Shown in pieces: positions 48,381 to 57,167 of a stretch of 64,000 nucleotides of DNA. The notes beneath the pieces are model-generated. The model was not told where the DNA came from, made no database searches, and worked only from the letters and a program-made list of their open reading frames with translations. The stretch lies in assembly GCF_048263515.1 (NCBI RefSeq), contig NZ_JBLXEC010000018.1, forward strand, positions 1-64,000, read 5' to 3'. The DNA is from Marinovum sp048263515. GTDB lineage: Bacteria; Pseudomonadota; Alphaproteobacteria; Rhodobacterales; Rhodobacteraceae. How positions within the stretch are numbered: the first letter of the stretch is position 1; every line of letters starts with the position of its first letter. The position numbers and the translations under genes are program-made.

Positions 48381-50897
48381 CTATTCCCGCGCACGCAGCA
48401 CCCGCGCCGGGCGCGCCGCCAGTGGTCGCCAGGCAAAGCCCAGACCCGCCAGCAGAGTCGCCAGCACGCCGCCCAGCACGATCAGCAGGGCCGAGCGCCA
48501 TTGCACCGCGAAATCCACCTCCATCACGTAGGTCATCACCGCCCAGCCGCCGATGACCCCCGCCGCCAGCGCTACCAGACCGGCGGCCGCTCCCAGCAAT
48601 GCCGAGCGCAGGGCAAAGCTCTGCAGGATGCGCGCCCGCGCGGCGCCCAGCGTCTTGAGCACCGCCGCCTCGTAGGTGCGCGCCTGTTCGCCTGCCGCCG
48701 CCGCGCCGATCAGCACCAGAAAGCCGGTCAAGAGCGTCGCTGCCGCGCCCCAGGCGGTGGCCGAGGCGATGCCGCCCATGATCTCGGCCACCCGGTCGAC
48801 CGCGTCGCGCACCCGGATCGCGGTGATGTTGGGATAGGCCGAGGCCAGATCGCGCAGGATCGCCGCCTCGGCCTCTTCCTCGGCATAGACGGTCGAGATG
48901 AAGCTGTGCGGCGCGCCTTCCAGCGCGGCGGCGTTCATCGACATGACGAAGCCGATGCCGGCGGTCGAGAAATCCACCTCGCGGAACGAGGCGATGGTGG
49001 CGGTGATGTCACGGGCGAGGATGTTGACGGTCAGCTCGTCACCGAGCTTGAGCCCGAGCTCGGCGCCTTCCTCGGCGGCAAAGCTGATCAGCGGCGGGCC
49101 GGTGTAATCCTCGGGCCACCACTCGCCTTGGGTCAGCGTCGTGTCCTCGGGCAGGGCGGCGGAATAGGTGATGCCCCGGTCGCCGCGCACCACCCAATGA
49201 TCGCCGGCGACGTCGCGCGCCGGCTGGCCGTTGATCTGGGTGAGGATGCCGCGCAGCATCGGCGCGCTCTGCACCTTCGACACCGCCGGGTCCTCGTCGA
49301 GCCTGGCGCGGAAGCCGGGCATCTGGTCTTTCTGGATGTCGACGAAGAAGAACGACGGCGCCACGTCGGGCAGGTCGGTCTGGATCGCGGCGCGCATGTT
49401 GCCCTCGATCTGGCCCACTGCCGCCAGCACCGACAGCCCGAGGCCCAGCGACAGCACGGTCGAGGCCGCGCCTTCCTGCGCGCCCGAGATCGCCGAGAGC
49501 GCCCAGCGGAGCGCCGGGCGGTGGCGCGCGGCGCGCTGGCTGCGGCGGGCGGCCCAGCGGATCGCCATGGCGGCCAAGGCCAGCACGGTCAGCGCCGCGA
49601 GGATGCCGCCGGCGGTCCAGAGCGTCAGCATCGACGAGCCGGAAAACAGTGCCGCTGCACCGATCAACCCGGCCAGCAGTGCCAGGGTCACCACCACATG
49701 CGGCCAGCGCGGCAGCAGCCGCGCGCCGCCCAGAGCGTCGCGGAAGAGCGTGGCGGGGCGGATTTCCTCGGTGCGGGCCAAGGGCCAGAGGGTAAAGATC
49801 AGCGCGGTGAAGATGCCATAGAGCGCCGCTTCTAACAGCGGCCCGGGGTGCACGGCAAAGACCGCCGGCACCGGCAAGAGGCTCTGCAACAGCGGGCCCA
49901 GCGCCAGCGGCACCAGAGCGCCGAGGCTGAGGCCGATGGCGATGCCCAAGAGGCTGAGCGCGCCGATCTGCAGGAAATAGGTCAGGAAGATCACCTGCCG
50001 CGTGGCGCCCAGCGTGCGCAGGGTGGCGATCACCGAGGTCTTGGAGGCGAGGTAGGCCCGCACCGCCGCCGAGACGCCGACACCGCCCACCGCCAGCCCC
50101 GAGAGACCCACGAGGATCAGGAAGCTGCTCAGCCGGTCGACAAAGCGCGAGATGCCGGGCGCGCCATTGCGGGCATCGCGATATCGCCCGCCGACCTCGG
50201 TAAAGCGCTCGCGCGCCTCGGCCTTGAAGGCATCGAGATCGGTGCCGGTGGGCAGGGCCATGCGGTAATGCGTCTCGAAGAGCGTGCCGGGCTGCAGCAG
50301 GCCCGAGGTCGCAAGTGCTTCGGTGCGGACCAGCGTGCGCGGCCCGAGGGAAAAGCCGCCGCCGGCGTCGTCAGGCTCGACCGTGAGCAGGGCGCTCAGG
50401 GTGAAGGTGCCGGTGCCCAGCTGGAAGGTGTCGCCGGGCGTCAGGGCCAGCCGGTCGGCCAGCACCGGCGCCATCACCGCGCCCTGGCCGGCAAGTGCCT
50501 CGTCGAGCGGCATCTCCGGGTCGAGCGTGACCTGGCCCACCAGTGGATAGGCGTCGTCGACGGATTTGACCTGGGTCAGCGCGCGTTCGGTCTCGCCGTC
50601 GCGGGTAACCACGACCATCGAACGGAAATCGGTGATCTCCGAGACTGCCAGCGCCCGCTCGCTCATCCAGGCGCGCTCCTCGGGCTCGGCAAAGCGGTAG
50701 GTCAGGCGGACCTCGGCGTCGCCGCCCAGCAGCTCGGCGCCTTTCTCGGTCAGGCCGAGCTCGATCGAGGTGCGCACCATGCCGATGCCGGCAATCGCGG
50801 CGACACCCAGTGCCAGGCACGCAAGGAAGATGCGAAAGCCGCGCAGGCCGCCACGCAGCTCGCGTCGGGCCAGTCGGGCCGCGGTGGCAAGGCTCAT
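48381..50897 (-). CDS. ABC transporter permease, FtsX/MacB type (YbbP-like)
   Basis: 838 aa with about ten membrane helices and two FtsX domains. The N-terminal helix is followed by a large periplasmic part (about 40-240), a second set by another periplasmic part (about 500-680). Ends with FAWRPLAARPARVLRARE. Coupled to the ATPase gene by an ATGA overlap. Together with the tesA neighbour this is the E. coli ybbA-ybbP-tesA arrangement. Probably lipid or lipoprotein-related export; substrate unknown. Confidence 0.92.
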   Translation of the reverse strand: MSLATAARLARRELRGGLRGFRIFLACLALGVAAIAGIGMVRTSIELGLTEKGAELLGGDAEVRLTYRFAEPEERAWMSERALAVSEITDFRSMVVVTRDGETERALTQVKSVDDAYPLVGQVTLDPEMPLDEALAGQGAVMAPVLADRLALTPGDTFQLGTGTFTLSALLTVEPDDAGGGFSLGPRTLVRTEALATSGLLQPGTLFETHYRMALPTGTDLDAFKAEARERFTEVGGRYRDARNGAPGISRFVDRLSSFLILVGLSGLAVGGVGVSAAVRAYLASKTSVIATLRTLGATRQVIFLTYFLQIGALSLLGIAIGLSLGALVPLALGPLLQSLLPVPAVFAVHPGPLLEAALYGIFTALIFTLWPLARTEEIRPATLFRDALGGARLLPRWPHVVVTLALLAGLIGAAALFSGSSMLTLWTAGGILAALTVLALAAMAIRWAARRSQRAARHRPALRWALSAISGAQEGAASTVLSLGLGLSVLAAVGQIEGNMRAAIQTDLPDVAPSFFFVDIQKDQMPGFRARLDEDPAVSKVQSAPMLRGILTQINGQPARDVAGDHWVVRGDRGITYSAALPEDTTLTQGEWWPEDYTGPPLISFAAEEGAELGLKLGDELTVNILARDITATIASFREVDFSTAGIGFVMSMNAAALEGAPHSFISTVYAEEEAEAAILRDLASAYPNITAIRVRDAVDRVAEIMGGIASATAWGAAATLLTGFLVLIGAAAAGEQARTYEAAVLKTLGAARARILQSFALRSALLGAAAGLVALAAGVIGGWAVMTYVMEVDFAVQWRSALLIVLGGVLATLLAGLGFAWRPLAARPARVLRARE

Positions 50898-51586
50898 TCC
50901 GCGGCCTCGCGCAGGCTGGTGTCGAGACGGCCATCGCGCAGGCGCACCACGCGGTCGCAGCGGGCGGCCAGCGCCGGGGCATGGGTGACCAGCACCAGCG
51001 TCGCGCCGTGGCGGTCGCGCAGGTCGAAGAGCAGGTCCATGATTGCGCCGCCGTTGGTTTCGTCGAGATTGCCGGTGGGCTCGTCCGCCAGCAGGATATG
51101 CGGCCTGGGCGCCGAGGCGCGGGCCAGCGCCACGCGCTGCTGCTCGCCCCCCGACATCTGCGCCGGGTAGTGATCGGCGCGGCTGCCCAGCCCCACCGCC
51201 TCGAGCTCGGCGGCGGCGCGGTCAAAGGCATCGCGGTGGCCGGCCAGCTCCAGCGGTGTGGCGACATTTTCCAGCGCGGTCATGGTGGGGATCAGGTGAA
51301 AGCTCTGGAACACCACGCCCATGTGATCGCGGCGAAAGCGCGCCAGCGCATCCTCGTTCATCGTGCCGAAATCCTGTCCCAGCACCGTCACGCTGCCGCC
51401 TGTGGCCCGCTCGAGCCCGCCCATCAGCATCAGGAGCGAGGATTTGCCCGATCCCGACGGCCCGATCAGCCCGATGGATTCGCCTTTCGTCACGTCGAGC
51501 GAGATGCCATGCAGGATCTCGACCCTGCCGGCATTGCCATCGAGCGCAAGGTGCACATCTTTAAGCAAGAGAACGGGATCAGACAT
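50894..51586 (-). CDS. ABC transporter ATP-binding protein (YbbA/LolD-like)
   Basis: 230 aa. Walker A GPSGSGKSSLLMLM, Q-loop region VFQSFHLIPTMTALENV, signature SGGEQQRVALARA, Walker B LLADEPTGNLDE, and His in LVTHAPALAARC. Works with the downstream permease. Its start codon overlaps that of the divergent tesA gene (51584-51586 versus 51585-51587), so the two genes share a start-codon region. Confidence 0.95.
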   Translation of the reverse strand: MSDPVLLLKDVHLALDGNAGRVEILHGISLDVTKGESIGLIGPSGSGKSSLLMLMGGLERATGGSVTVLGQDFGTMNEDALARFRRDHMGVVFQSFHLIPTMTALENVATPLELAGHRDAFDRAAAELEAVGLGSRADHYPAQMSGGEQQRVALARASAPRPHILLADEPTGNLDETNGGAIMDLLFDLRDRHGATLVLVTHAPALAARCDRVVRLRDGRLDTSLREAAE

Positions 51587-52280
51587 GCAAAGGGCCTTTC
51601 GGGCAATGTATCAGCTTTTGACATATGGGGGTTGTGCCCGCCTGAGCAAGGCGGTCGCGGCGGTTTTGACGCTGGCTGCGCCGGCGGCGGCGGACGAGTT
51701 GGAGATCCTGGCGCTGGGCGACAGCCTGATCCAGGGCTACGGGCTGATGGCCGAAGAGGGCTTCGTGCCGCAGATGCAGGAGTGGCTGACAGAGCAGGGC
51801 CACGCGGTGACCCTGATCAACGGCGGCGTCTCTGGCGACACCACGGCGGGTGGCCTCGCGCGGGTGGCCTGGAGCCTCTCGCCCGAGGTCGACGCGATGA
51901 TCGTGGCTTTGGGCGGCAACGACGTGCTGCGCGGCATCGATCCCGGCGTGGCGCGGGCCAACCTCGACGGCATCCTCAAGGTCGCGGCAGAGCAGGACCT
52001 GCCGGTGCTGCTGGTGCCGATGCGCGCGCCGGGGAATTACGGCCCGGACTACAAGGCGGCGTTTGACGGGATGTATGCGGAACTCGCGGCAGAGCATGGT
52101 GCGCTTGAGTCGCCGGCCTTCTTCGACATCCTGCTGCCCGAGGGCGGCGATCCGGGGCAAGTGTCTGACCTGATGCAGGGCGACGGCATCCACCCGAATG
52201 CGGAAGGCGTGGCGCAGATCGTCGAGGGGATCGGGCCGCATGTGGAGCGGTTGATCGCGGCGGTTGAGGGCGCATCGTAA
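51585..52280 (+). CDS. tesA: Arylesterase / acyl-CoA thioesterase I, GDSL (SGNH) family
   Basis: 231 aa. Signal-peptide-like N-terminus (to about residue 37, APAAADE). SGNH blocks: ILALGDSLIQGYG (Ser47), GGVSGDTTAGGL (Gly), ALGGNDVLRG (Asn) and DGIHPNAEG (Asp/His). Periplasmic lysophospholipase/thioesterase. A second in-frame start at 51606 (MYQLLTYGG) is possible and would remove the overlap with the ABC gene. Confidence 0.92.
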   Translation: MQRAFRAMYQLLTYGGCARLSKAVAAVLTLAAPAAADELEILALGDSLIQGYGLMAEEGFVPQMQEWLTEQGHAVTLINGGVSGDTTAGGLARVAWSLSPEVDAMIVALGGNDVLRGIDPGVARANLDGILKVAAEQDLPVLLVPMRAPGNYGPDYKAAFDGMYAELAAEHGALESPAFFDILLPEGGDPGQVSDLMQGDGIHPNAEGVAQIVEGIGPHVERLIAAVEGAS

Positions 52281-52298
52281 ACGCCACCCCGCAAATAC

Positions 52299-52327
52299 AA
52301 AAAGCCCCACCGAATGGCGGGGCCTTT
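52299..52327 (-). terminator. Terminator after cspA
   Basis: On the minus strand GGCCCCGCC, loop ATTC, GGTGGGGC, then TTTTT. It lies about 25 bp after the cspA stop, and could also serve tesA from the other side, though U-tract strength is better for cspA. Confidence 0.85.
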
Positions 52328-52350
52328 CAATCACTTCGAGGCAAGAAGCC

Positions 52351-52557
52351 TTACGCCAGCGCGATGTTCTCGGCGGCTTCGCGGCCATCACGGCCCGGCT
52401 TGATGTCGAAGGTGACTTTCTGGTTGTCGGCGAGGCCGGTCAGGCCGGAGCGCTCAACAGCAGAGATGTGCACGAACACGTCTTTGCTGCCGCCGTCGGG
52501 TGCGATGAAACCAAAGCCTTTGGTGGTGTTGAACCATTTCACAGTGCCAGTGGCCAT
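52351..52557 (-). CDS. cspA: Cold-shock protein
   Basis: 68 aa single CSD protein: MATGTVKWFNTTKGFGFIAPDGGSKDVFVHISAVE. RNP1 (KGFGFI) and RNP2 (VFVHI) are intact. An RNA chaperone. The upstream in-frame extension lies in the long 5' leader and was rejected. AGGAG precedes the ATG. Confidence 0.97.
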   Translation of the reverse strand: MATGTVKWFNTTKGFGFIAPDGGSKDVFVHISAVERSGLTGLADNQKVTFDIKPGRDGREAAENIALA

Positions 52558-52569
52558 GTGTTTACTCCT

Positions 52570-52703
52570 AGTAGTACTACTGCCCGCGGGATTGCGGCAG
52601 GTCGGCTTAGTCAGTGCAGATCGAAGGACTGAGCCGTAGAAGGAGCAGCGGTCGATAGATAACTTCGCACGCAAGATATGCGGGTAAGCCGACGCCATTT
52701 CAA
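52570..52703 (-). promoter_or_regulatory. Candidate promoter and 5' leader of cspA
   Basis: On the minus strand TTGAAA (52698-52703), 17 bases, CATATC (52675-52680) fits a sigma70-type promoter and predicts a leader of about 110 nt. Just before the Shine-Dalgarno is the perfect palindrome AGTAGTACTACT (52570-52581), which could pair near the AGGAG. Cold-shock genes often use such leader structures. The rest of 52558-52871 holds only a TAGCGCTA palindrome (52774-52781). Confidence 0.45.
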
Positions 52704-52871
52704 GGGGAATTTGCGGGGCTTTCGGCAAGGCGTTGCCGGCGCAAAGGCGGGACACGTTATCCTTGCGTTACGCTAGCGCTATCGCACCCGCTTTGAAGCG
52801 CAGACGACCTGTGCGCCGATCCACAGGGCAAATGAGAGAGACCCACGCGAGAATCGGGGCGCGCAGGGGTG

Positions 52872-54020
52872 TCACGCCTTGGAGCCACCGAAGGCCCGGA
52901 TCAGGTAGCTCGGCAGCCGCCGCACCAGCGCGCGCATCAGGTCGGGATATTCGATCTCGCCGCCCAGAAGCCGCATGTAGTCATACCGCAGGTGGCCGGA
53001 TTTGCGCACCGCGCGGACGAAGCCTTGCTTGAACGGCCCCCAGTAGAGCAGCAGCCGCACCCGGTTGGCATGGCGCATCGCCGTCAGGATCGGGCGGAGC
53101 CGCGCGCGGTAGAGCCGCAGCGCCGCGTCGGGTTCATGCCGCGCCAGCGCGTCGCGCGCGGCCAGCGCCGCCATCTCGCCGGATTTCATCGCATAGGCAA
53201 TGCCCTCGCCGGTGACCGGATCGACCAGCCAGGCGGCATCGCCGGCCAGCAGCACGTTGTCGCGCCCGGGGCGGCGGCGGGCCTGGCCGAAGGGCAGGTA
53301 CTGGCCCTTGATCCGGGTCCCCGGCGGCACCCCGAGATCGGCCATGTAGGCGCGCATGATCGTCTTGAGATCGGGGTTGCGGCTGTGCACGCCGCCGACA
53401 CCCACAGTATGGGTGCCGGATTTGGGGAAGGACCAGCCGTAACCCCAGTTCGCCGCCCCCATGTCGATGCGCAGCGGCGCATCGGCCGGCAGGGGAGGGC
53501 CCTCGGCCTCGAGCGCGAAGCCGATGCGGGCGGGATCGAAAGGCCGGCCAAAGAGCGCCCGGGCGGTGGCGCTGTTGACGCCATCGGCACCGATGACGAT
53601 GGGCGCCTGAAGCGTGAGGCCGGAGGCCAGGGTCACGCGGCCGGCCTCGGGGGTCAGCTCGGTGATGCGCTGGCCGGTGAAATCCTCGGCCCCGGCGTCG
53701 AGCGCCAGCGCGCAGAGATGGGCGTCGAGCGACAGCCTCATGGTCAGGTAGACCGGCGGAATATCCTCGATCACGCCCAGCTTTTCGCCGAAACCATAAA
53801 GGGTTACCGCCGACTTGCTGTCGAACTCGGCGGGCAGCTCGGTGGCAAAGATCTCGCGGTAGTAGCGCGCCGCCCGGCCGGTGAACCCGGCGCCGCAAAG
53901 CTTGTCTCTGGGAAAGCGGGCCTTGTCGACCAAAGCGGTCCGAAGGCCGGCTTTCGCGGCGGTGCGCGCAGCAGCCGCCCCGGCAGGGCCCGCGCCGATG
54001 ACAATCAGATCAAACAACAT
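52872..54020 (-). CDS. Geranylgeranyl-reductase-family FAD-dependent oxidoreductase
   Basis: 382 aa. FAD-binding GAGPAGAAAARTAA at the N-terminus (MLFDLIVIG), the family loop RDKLCGAGFTG, IGADGVNS, VLLAGDAAWLVDPVTGEGIAYAM. Resembles BchP/GGR proteins that saturate isoprenoid chains or modify quinone-like lipids. There are no photosynthesis genes near. The start was chosen at the beginning of the FAD motif; the 30 in-frame upstream residues are not protein-like. Confidence 0.9.
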   Translation of the reverse strand: MLFDLIVIGAGPAGAAAARTAAKAGLRTALVDKARFPRDKLCGAGFTGRAARYYREIFATELPAEFDSKSAVTLYGFGEKLGVIEDIPPVYLTMRLSLDAHLCALALDAGAEDFTGQRITELTPEAGRVTLASGLTLQAPIVIGADGVNSATARALFGRPFDPARIGFALEAEGPPLPADAPLRIDMGAANWGYGWSFPKSGTHTVGVGGVHSRNPDLKTIMRAYMADLGVPPGTRIKGQYLPFGQARRRPGRDNVLLAGDAAWLVDPVTGEGIAYAMKSGEMAALAARDALARHEPDAALRLYRARLRPILTAMRHANRVRLLLYWGPFKQGFVRAVRKSGHLRYDYMRLLGGEIEYPDLMRALVRRLPSYLIRAFGGSKA

Positions 54021-54129
54021 GCAGGCTCTTTCCCCGCTCGCCCCGGCGCGGTCAAGAGGCAAAAGGAAACCGGCGCGCGGGGGGCTCCAAGCCCCCATGC
54101 ACGCCGGCAAAATTGACCTTGCGGAAGGT

Positions 54130-54687
54130 TCAGATCACGGTGACCGTGGTACCGATCGGCACCCGCGGATAGAGGTCCATCACATGGGCGTTGGCCATCC
54201 GGTAGCAGCCGTTCGATGCCGCCTGGCCGATCGAGGCGAGGTTGTCGGTGCCGTGGATTGCCGCATAGGTGTTGACGCCGTTCTGGAACAGATACATCGC
54301 CCGCGCGCCCAGCGGATTGCCCGGACCGCCCGGCTGGACGTAATCGTTGCCCTTGAAGCGGCCATAGGTCTGCGGCTCGCGCTCGATCATCGCGTCGGTG
54401 GGCCGCCAGGTGGGCCATTCCTTCTTGGCCTGGATCACCCCGGTGCCGGAAAACTCGAGCCCGGTGCGACCGACGCTGATGCCGTAGCGCAGGGCGCGGC
54501 CCGGTTCTTCGATGAAGTAGAGGAAACGCGATTTCTGCAGCACGATGATCTGGCCCGGGGCCAGGTCGGCGCGCACGCGGACGTATTGCGGGGCGAATTT
54601 CGGATCGAGTTGAAACTGTGCCCGGGCCAGCGACGGCAAGGCCAGGGCAGCGGCGACAGAGCCTGCAAACGTACGGCGCGAAATCAT
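54130..54687 (-). CDS. L,D-transpeptidase (YkuD family)
   Basis: 185 aa with a signal peptide (SRRTFAGSVAAALALPSLARAQ). The YkuD domain ends in IHGTDNLASIGQAASNGCYRM, where the catalytic Cys is preceded by Ser-Asn-Gly rather than the common Ser-His-Gly. Peptidoglycan cross-linking or lipoprotein attachment in the periplasm. The start MISRRTFAG is preferred over an in-frame upstream ATG. Confidence 0.93.
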   Translation of the reverse strand: MISRRTFAGSVAAALALPSLARAQFQLDPKFAPQYVRVRADLAPGQIIVLQKSRFLYFIEEPGRALRYGISVGRTGLEFSGTGVIQAKKEWPTWRPTDAMIEREPQTYGRFKGNDYVQPGGPGNPLGARAMYLFQNGVNTYAAIHGTDNLASIGQAASNGCYRMANAHVMDLYPRVPIGTTVTVI

Positions 54688-54804
54688 GGGGGTCCCTCCA
54701 GCAATGAGCCGGGGAATCATATGGCAGGAGGTCCGTGAGCGGGAGTCAGGTTTCCGTTACCCCGGAAAGTTGTGGGCCCTGTGCAACGGAGTGCAGCGGC
54801 AGGC

Positions 54805-55026
54805 TCAGGCGGCGATCGGGCCGCGGGCCGGGGCGCTGTCCTCGGAGGGGCTGCTGCGCAGCGGCGCGGTGATCAGCGACAGCGCGATGCAGAGCATCGG
54901 CAGGGCCAGAGCGAGACCGAAATAGAGGCTCAGGGCGGCAAGACCGCTCATCCCGAAGACCAGCCAGCCCAGCAAACCGCCGAAGGCACCGAAGGTGCTG
55001 CCGAAGATGAATGCGATGCTGGCCAT
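54805..55026 (-). CDS. Small two-helix membrane protein
   Basis: 73 aa from ATG 55026: MASIAFIFGSTFGAFGGLLGWLVFGMSGLAALSLYFGLALALPMLCIALSL, then a Ser/Pro-rich tail (APARGPIAA). Two glycine-rich membrane segments. No family recognised. Divergent from trxC (161 bp gap). Confidence 0.7.
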   Translation of the reverse strand: MASIAFIFGSTFGAFGGLLGWLVFGMSGLAALSLYFGLALALPMLCIALSLITAPLRSSPSEDSAPARGPIAA

Positions 55027-55187
55027 GTCGGTCTCCTGTCCCTCTGGTCTGAAATCCAGTAAGCGCGGCAAATGGGGCAGCAATGCGGCGCATTCGGTGC
55101 ATTTTCCGGCGCAAGGTGCCGGGGTCTTGCCGCAAAGGCAAGCCGTCCCCAGATATTCGCAAAGCACGATATGAAGGAATCCGCGTC

Positions 55188-55610
55188 ATGAGCGCAAAGA
55201 AACTGACATGCCTCGACTGCGGGCAGGTGAACAAGGTGCCCGAGGCGCGGCTCGACGCCGGCCCGAAATGCGGCACCTGCGGCGCGCGGCTTATGCCGGG
55301 CAAGCCGGTGGAGATCGACCTCGCCACGCTGAAAAAGGCCGCGCGCAACGACGAGGTGCCGCTGGTCGTCGACTTCTGGGCGCCCTGGTGCGGCCCCTGC
55401 CGGATGATGGCGCCGGAGTTCGACCGGGCCGCGGGCCAGGTCGGCACCAGGGCGCGGCTGGTCAAGCTCAACACCCAGGACGAGGCGCAGGCCGCCGGCA
55501 GCTACAACATCCGCGGCATCCCGACCATGGTCCGCTTTGACCGGGGGCGCGAGGCGGGGCGGCAGTCGGGCGCGCTGACCGCCGACCAGATCTTGGGCTG
55601 GATCGGCTGA
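55188..55610 (+). CDS. trxC: Thioredoxin 2 (TrxC type)
   Basis: 140 aa. N-terminal zinc-binding part CLDC and CGTC (residues 8-30), then the thioredoxin fold with FWAPWCGPCRMM and cis-Pro GIPTMV. Oxidative-stress thioredoxin. Start at the conserved MSAKKLTC; the upstream in-frame residues are not family sequence. Confidence 0.95.
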   Translation: MSAKKLTCLDCGQVNKVPEARLDAGPKCGTCGARLMPGKPVEIDLATLKKAARNDEVPLVVDFWAPWCGPCRMMAPEFDRAAGQVGTRARLVKLNTQDEAQAAGSYNIRGIPTMVRFDRGREAGRQSGALTADQILGWIG

Positions 55611-55682
55611 AATCACGGGTCCACCCCTTGCAGGCCGGCGCAGGCTCTGACAGCTTCCCGCGCGTAAGGCAGGAGGTTGGTG

Positions 55683-56165
55683 ATGAGCGCGTTGATCTGG
55701 ATCGGGTTGGTCATGGGGCTGGGGGGCACCCTGGCGATGGACATCTGGTCCGAGGTGCTGGCGCGGGGCTTTGGCCAGCCGCGCCCGGCCTGGGGGCGGA
55801 TCGGGCGCTGGGCGGCGCAGCTGCCCGGGGGCCGGGTCTTTCACGACGACATCGGCGCGGTACACCCGGTGCAGGGCGAGGTCGCCCTGGGCTGGCTGGT
55901 GCATTACAGCGTCGGGCTGGCCTATGGCGTGATCTTCGTGCTGCTGTCGGGGCCGGACTGGCTGGCAGCGCCGAGCTTTCTGCCGTTGTGGATTTTCGCG
56001 ATGGTCACCATCGGCGCGGGCTGGTTCCTGTTGCAGCCCGGGATGGGTCTGGGCTGGGCGGCGTCGCGCACGCCAAACCCCTGGAAGGTGCGCGGCATGG
56101 GGCTGGTGGCCCATACGGTCTTTGCCATCGGCATGTACGCGGTGGCGGTGCTGGGCGCGCCCTGA
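55683..56165 (+). CDS. DUF2938-family membrane protein
   Basis: 160 aa with about four membrane segments. Family-like features: GGTLAMDIWSEVLARGFG, IGRWAAQLPGGRVFHDDI and GLGWAASRTPNPWKVRGMGLVAHTVFAIGMY. AGGAGG is six bases before ATG 55683; TTG and GTG codons upstream are too close to it. Function unknown. Confidence 0.85.
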   Translation: MSALIWIGLVMGLGGTLAMDIWSEVLARGFGQPRPAWGRIGRWAAQLPGGRVFHDDIGAVHPVQGEVALGWLVHYSVGLAYGVIFVLLSGPDWLAAPSFLPLWIFAMVTIGAGWFLLQPGMGLGWAASRTPNPWKVRGMGLVAHTVFAIGMYAVAVLGAP

Positions 56166-56168
56166 GGC

Positions 56169-56708
56169 TCAGCGCTCTGACAAGGGCCTGAAGGGCCTGG
56201 CGCTGGTGTCCTTTTCCTGCGCCTGCATCCAGCCGTTTTCCCAGGACTGGTGATCGACGGTGTTCTCGGAATACGGATTGGCTTGGAAGGAGACCCCCTC
56301 CTGCCGGGCGATGTAGCCTTCGTCATAGGCGGCCATCCGCGGGTCCATCCCGGCGGAATGATGCGCCGTCTTCTGCAGGTGCTCGGCGAATTCGGGGTAT
56401 TTCACCAGCACCGTCTGGTCGAGCCCGTCCGGATACTCCTCGAGTGCCTGCCGCCCGCGATCGGTCAGCGCGAGGGCGCCGTCCTCGGCAGGCTCCAGAA
56501 TGCGGGCGATGCGCAGGTGATCGAGCTGTCGCAGCAGCCGGACCCGCCGCTCATCCTCGGGCAGGCCCGGCGTCTTGCCGGCGGTCTGGAATAGGGCGTC
56601 GAGCCGGGCGGAACAGCTGTCGATGGTCACCGGTCCCCTTGCGGCGGCATGCAGGATGAGCGCCGTCAGGCTGGCGGTGCTGAGCAGGGGGTAGTCATTG
56701 TCGAACAT
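56169..56708 (-). CDS. Fusion of Mrr-N-like winged helix and RMF-like domain
   Basis: 179 aa. The N-terminal 100 residues form a winged-helix-like region (LLSTASLTALILHAAARGPVTIDSCSARLDALF...RQLDHLRIARILEPAEDGALALTDRGRQAL), similar to the N-terminal domain of Mrr-type and other regulators. The C-terminal part (about 127-165, AYDEGYIARQEGVSFQANPYSENTVDHQSWENGW) matches the ribosome-modulation-factor pattern (GY...A...G...NPY....WENGW). RMF itself hibernates ribosomes; this combination is unusual. Convergent with the DUF2938 gene (3 bp apart). Confidence 0.75.
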   Translation of the reverse strand: MFDNDYPLLSTASLTALILHAAARGPVTIDSCSARLDALFQTAGKTPGLPEDERRVRLLRQLDHLRIARILEPAEDGALALTDRGRQALEEYPDGLDQTVLVKYPEFAEHLQKTAHHSAGMDPRMAAYDEGYIARQEGVSFQANPYSENTVDHQSWENGWMQAQEKDTSARPFRPLSER

Positions 56709-56826
56709 GCGCGGCGGTCCTCTGATCTGACGCTTGAGGTCAGCCTAGGCGCAGGACGACGACCGGTAAAGAGGCAGGGTGAGGCCGGCGGGGCCGGGCC
56801 TCACCTCTGGTCGCGGGGCAGGGGCG

Positions 56827-56982
56827 TCAGACCCGGCCCATCAGCACGAGGATGATCAGCACGATCAGCACCACGCCGAGGATGCCCGAGGGCGCATAGC
56901 CCCAGTTGCGCGAATGCCCCCAGCGCGGCAGGGCGCCGATCAGGGCAAGGATCAAAAGGATGATCAGAATGGTATAGAGCAT
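56827..56982 (-). CDS. DUF3309-family small membrane protein
   Basis: 51 aa from ATG 56982: two membrane segments (MLYTILIILLILALIGALP and GILGVVLIVLIILVLMGRV) with RWGHSRNWGYAPSG between. This is the DUF3309 pattern. Function unknown; often found near stress-related genes. Confidence 0.9.
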   Translation of the reverse strand: MLYTILIILLILALIGALPRWGHSRNWGYAPSGILGVVLIVLIILVLMGRV

Positions 56983-57167
56983 GGCGGTGTCCCTCTTCGG
57001 TTCGGGGTGATGGCGGTCTCGGAGCCTTTGCCGCAGCGACAAGGTCCGCGGCAGGTTGGCAACGCGCGAGCCGGGCTTCGGTTCCCTTGCGGAAGCGCGG
57101 TCTCTGGGCAGGGCGCGCGGGGTGGTGTAGCCTCGGGCCGAACAGCAGTTTTCAGAGGCAGAGCAAC

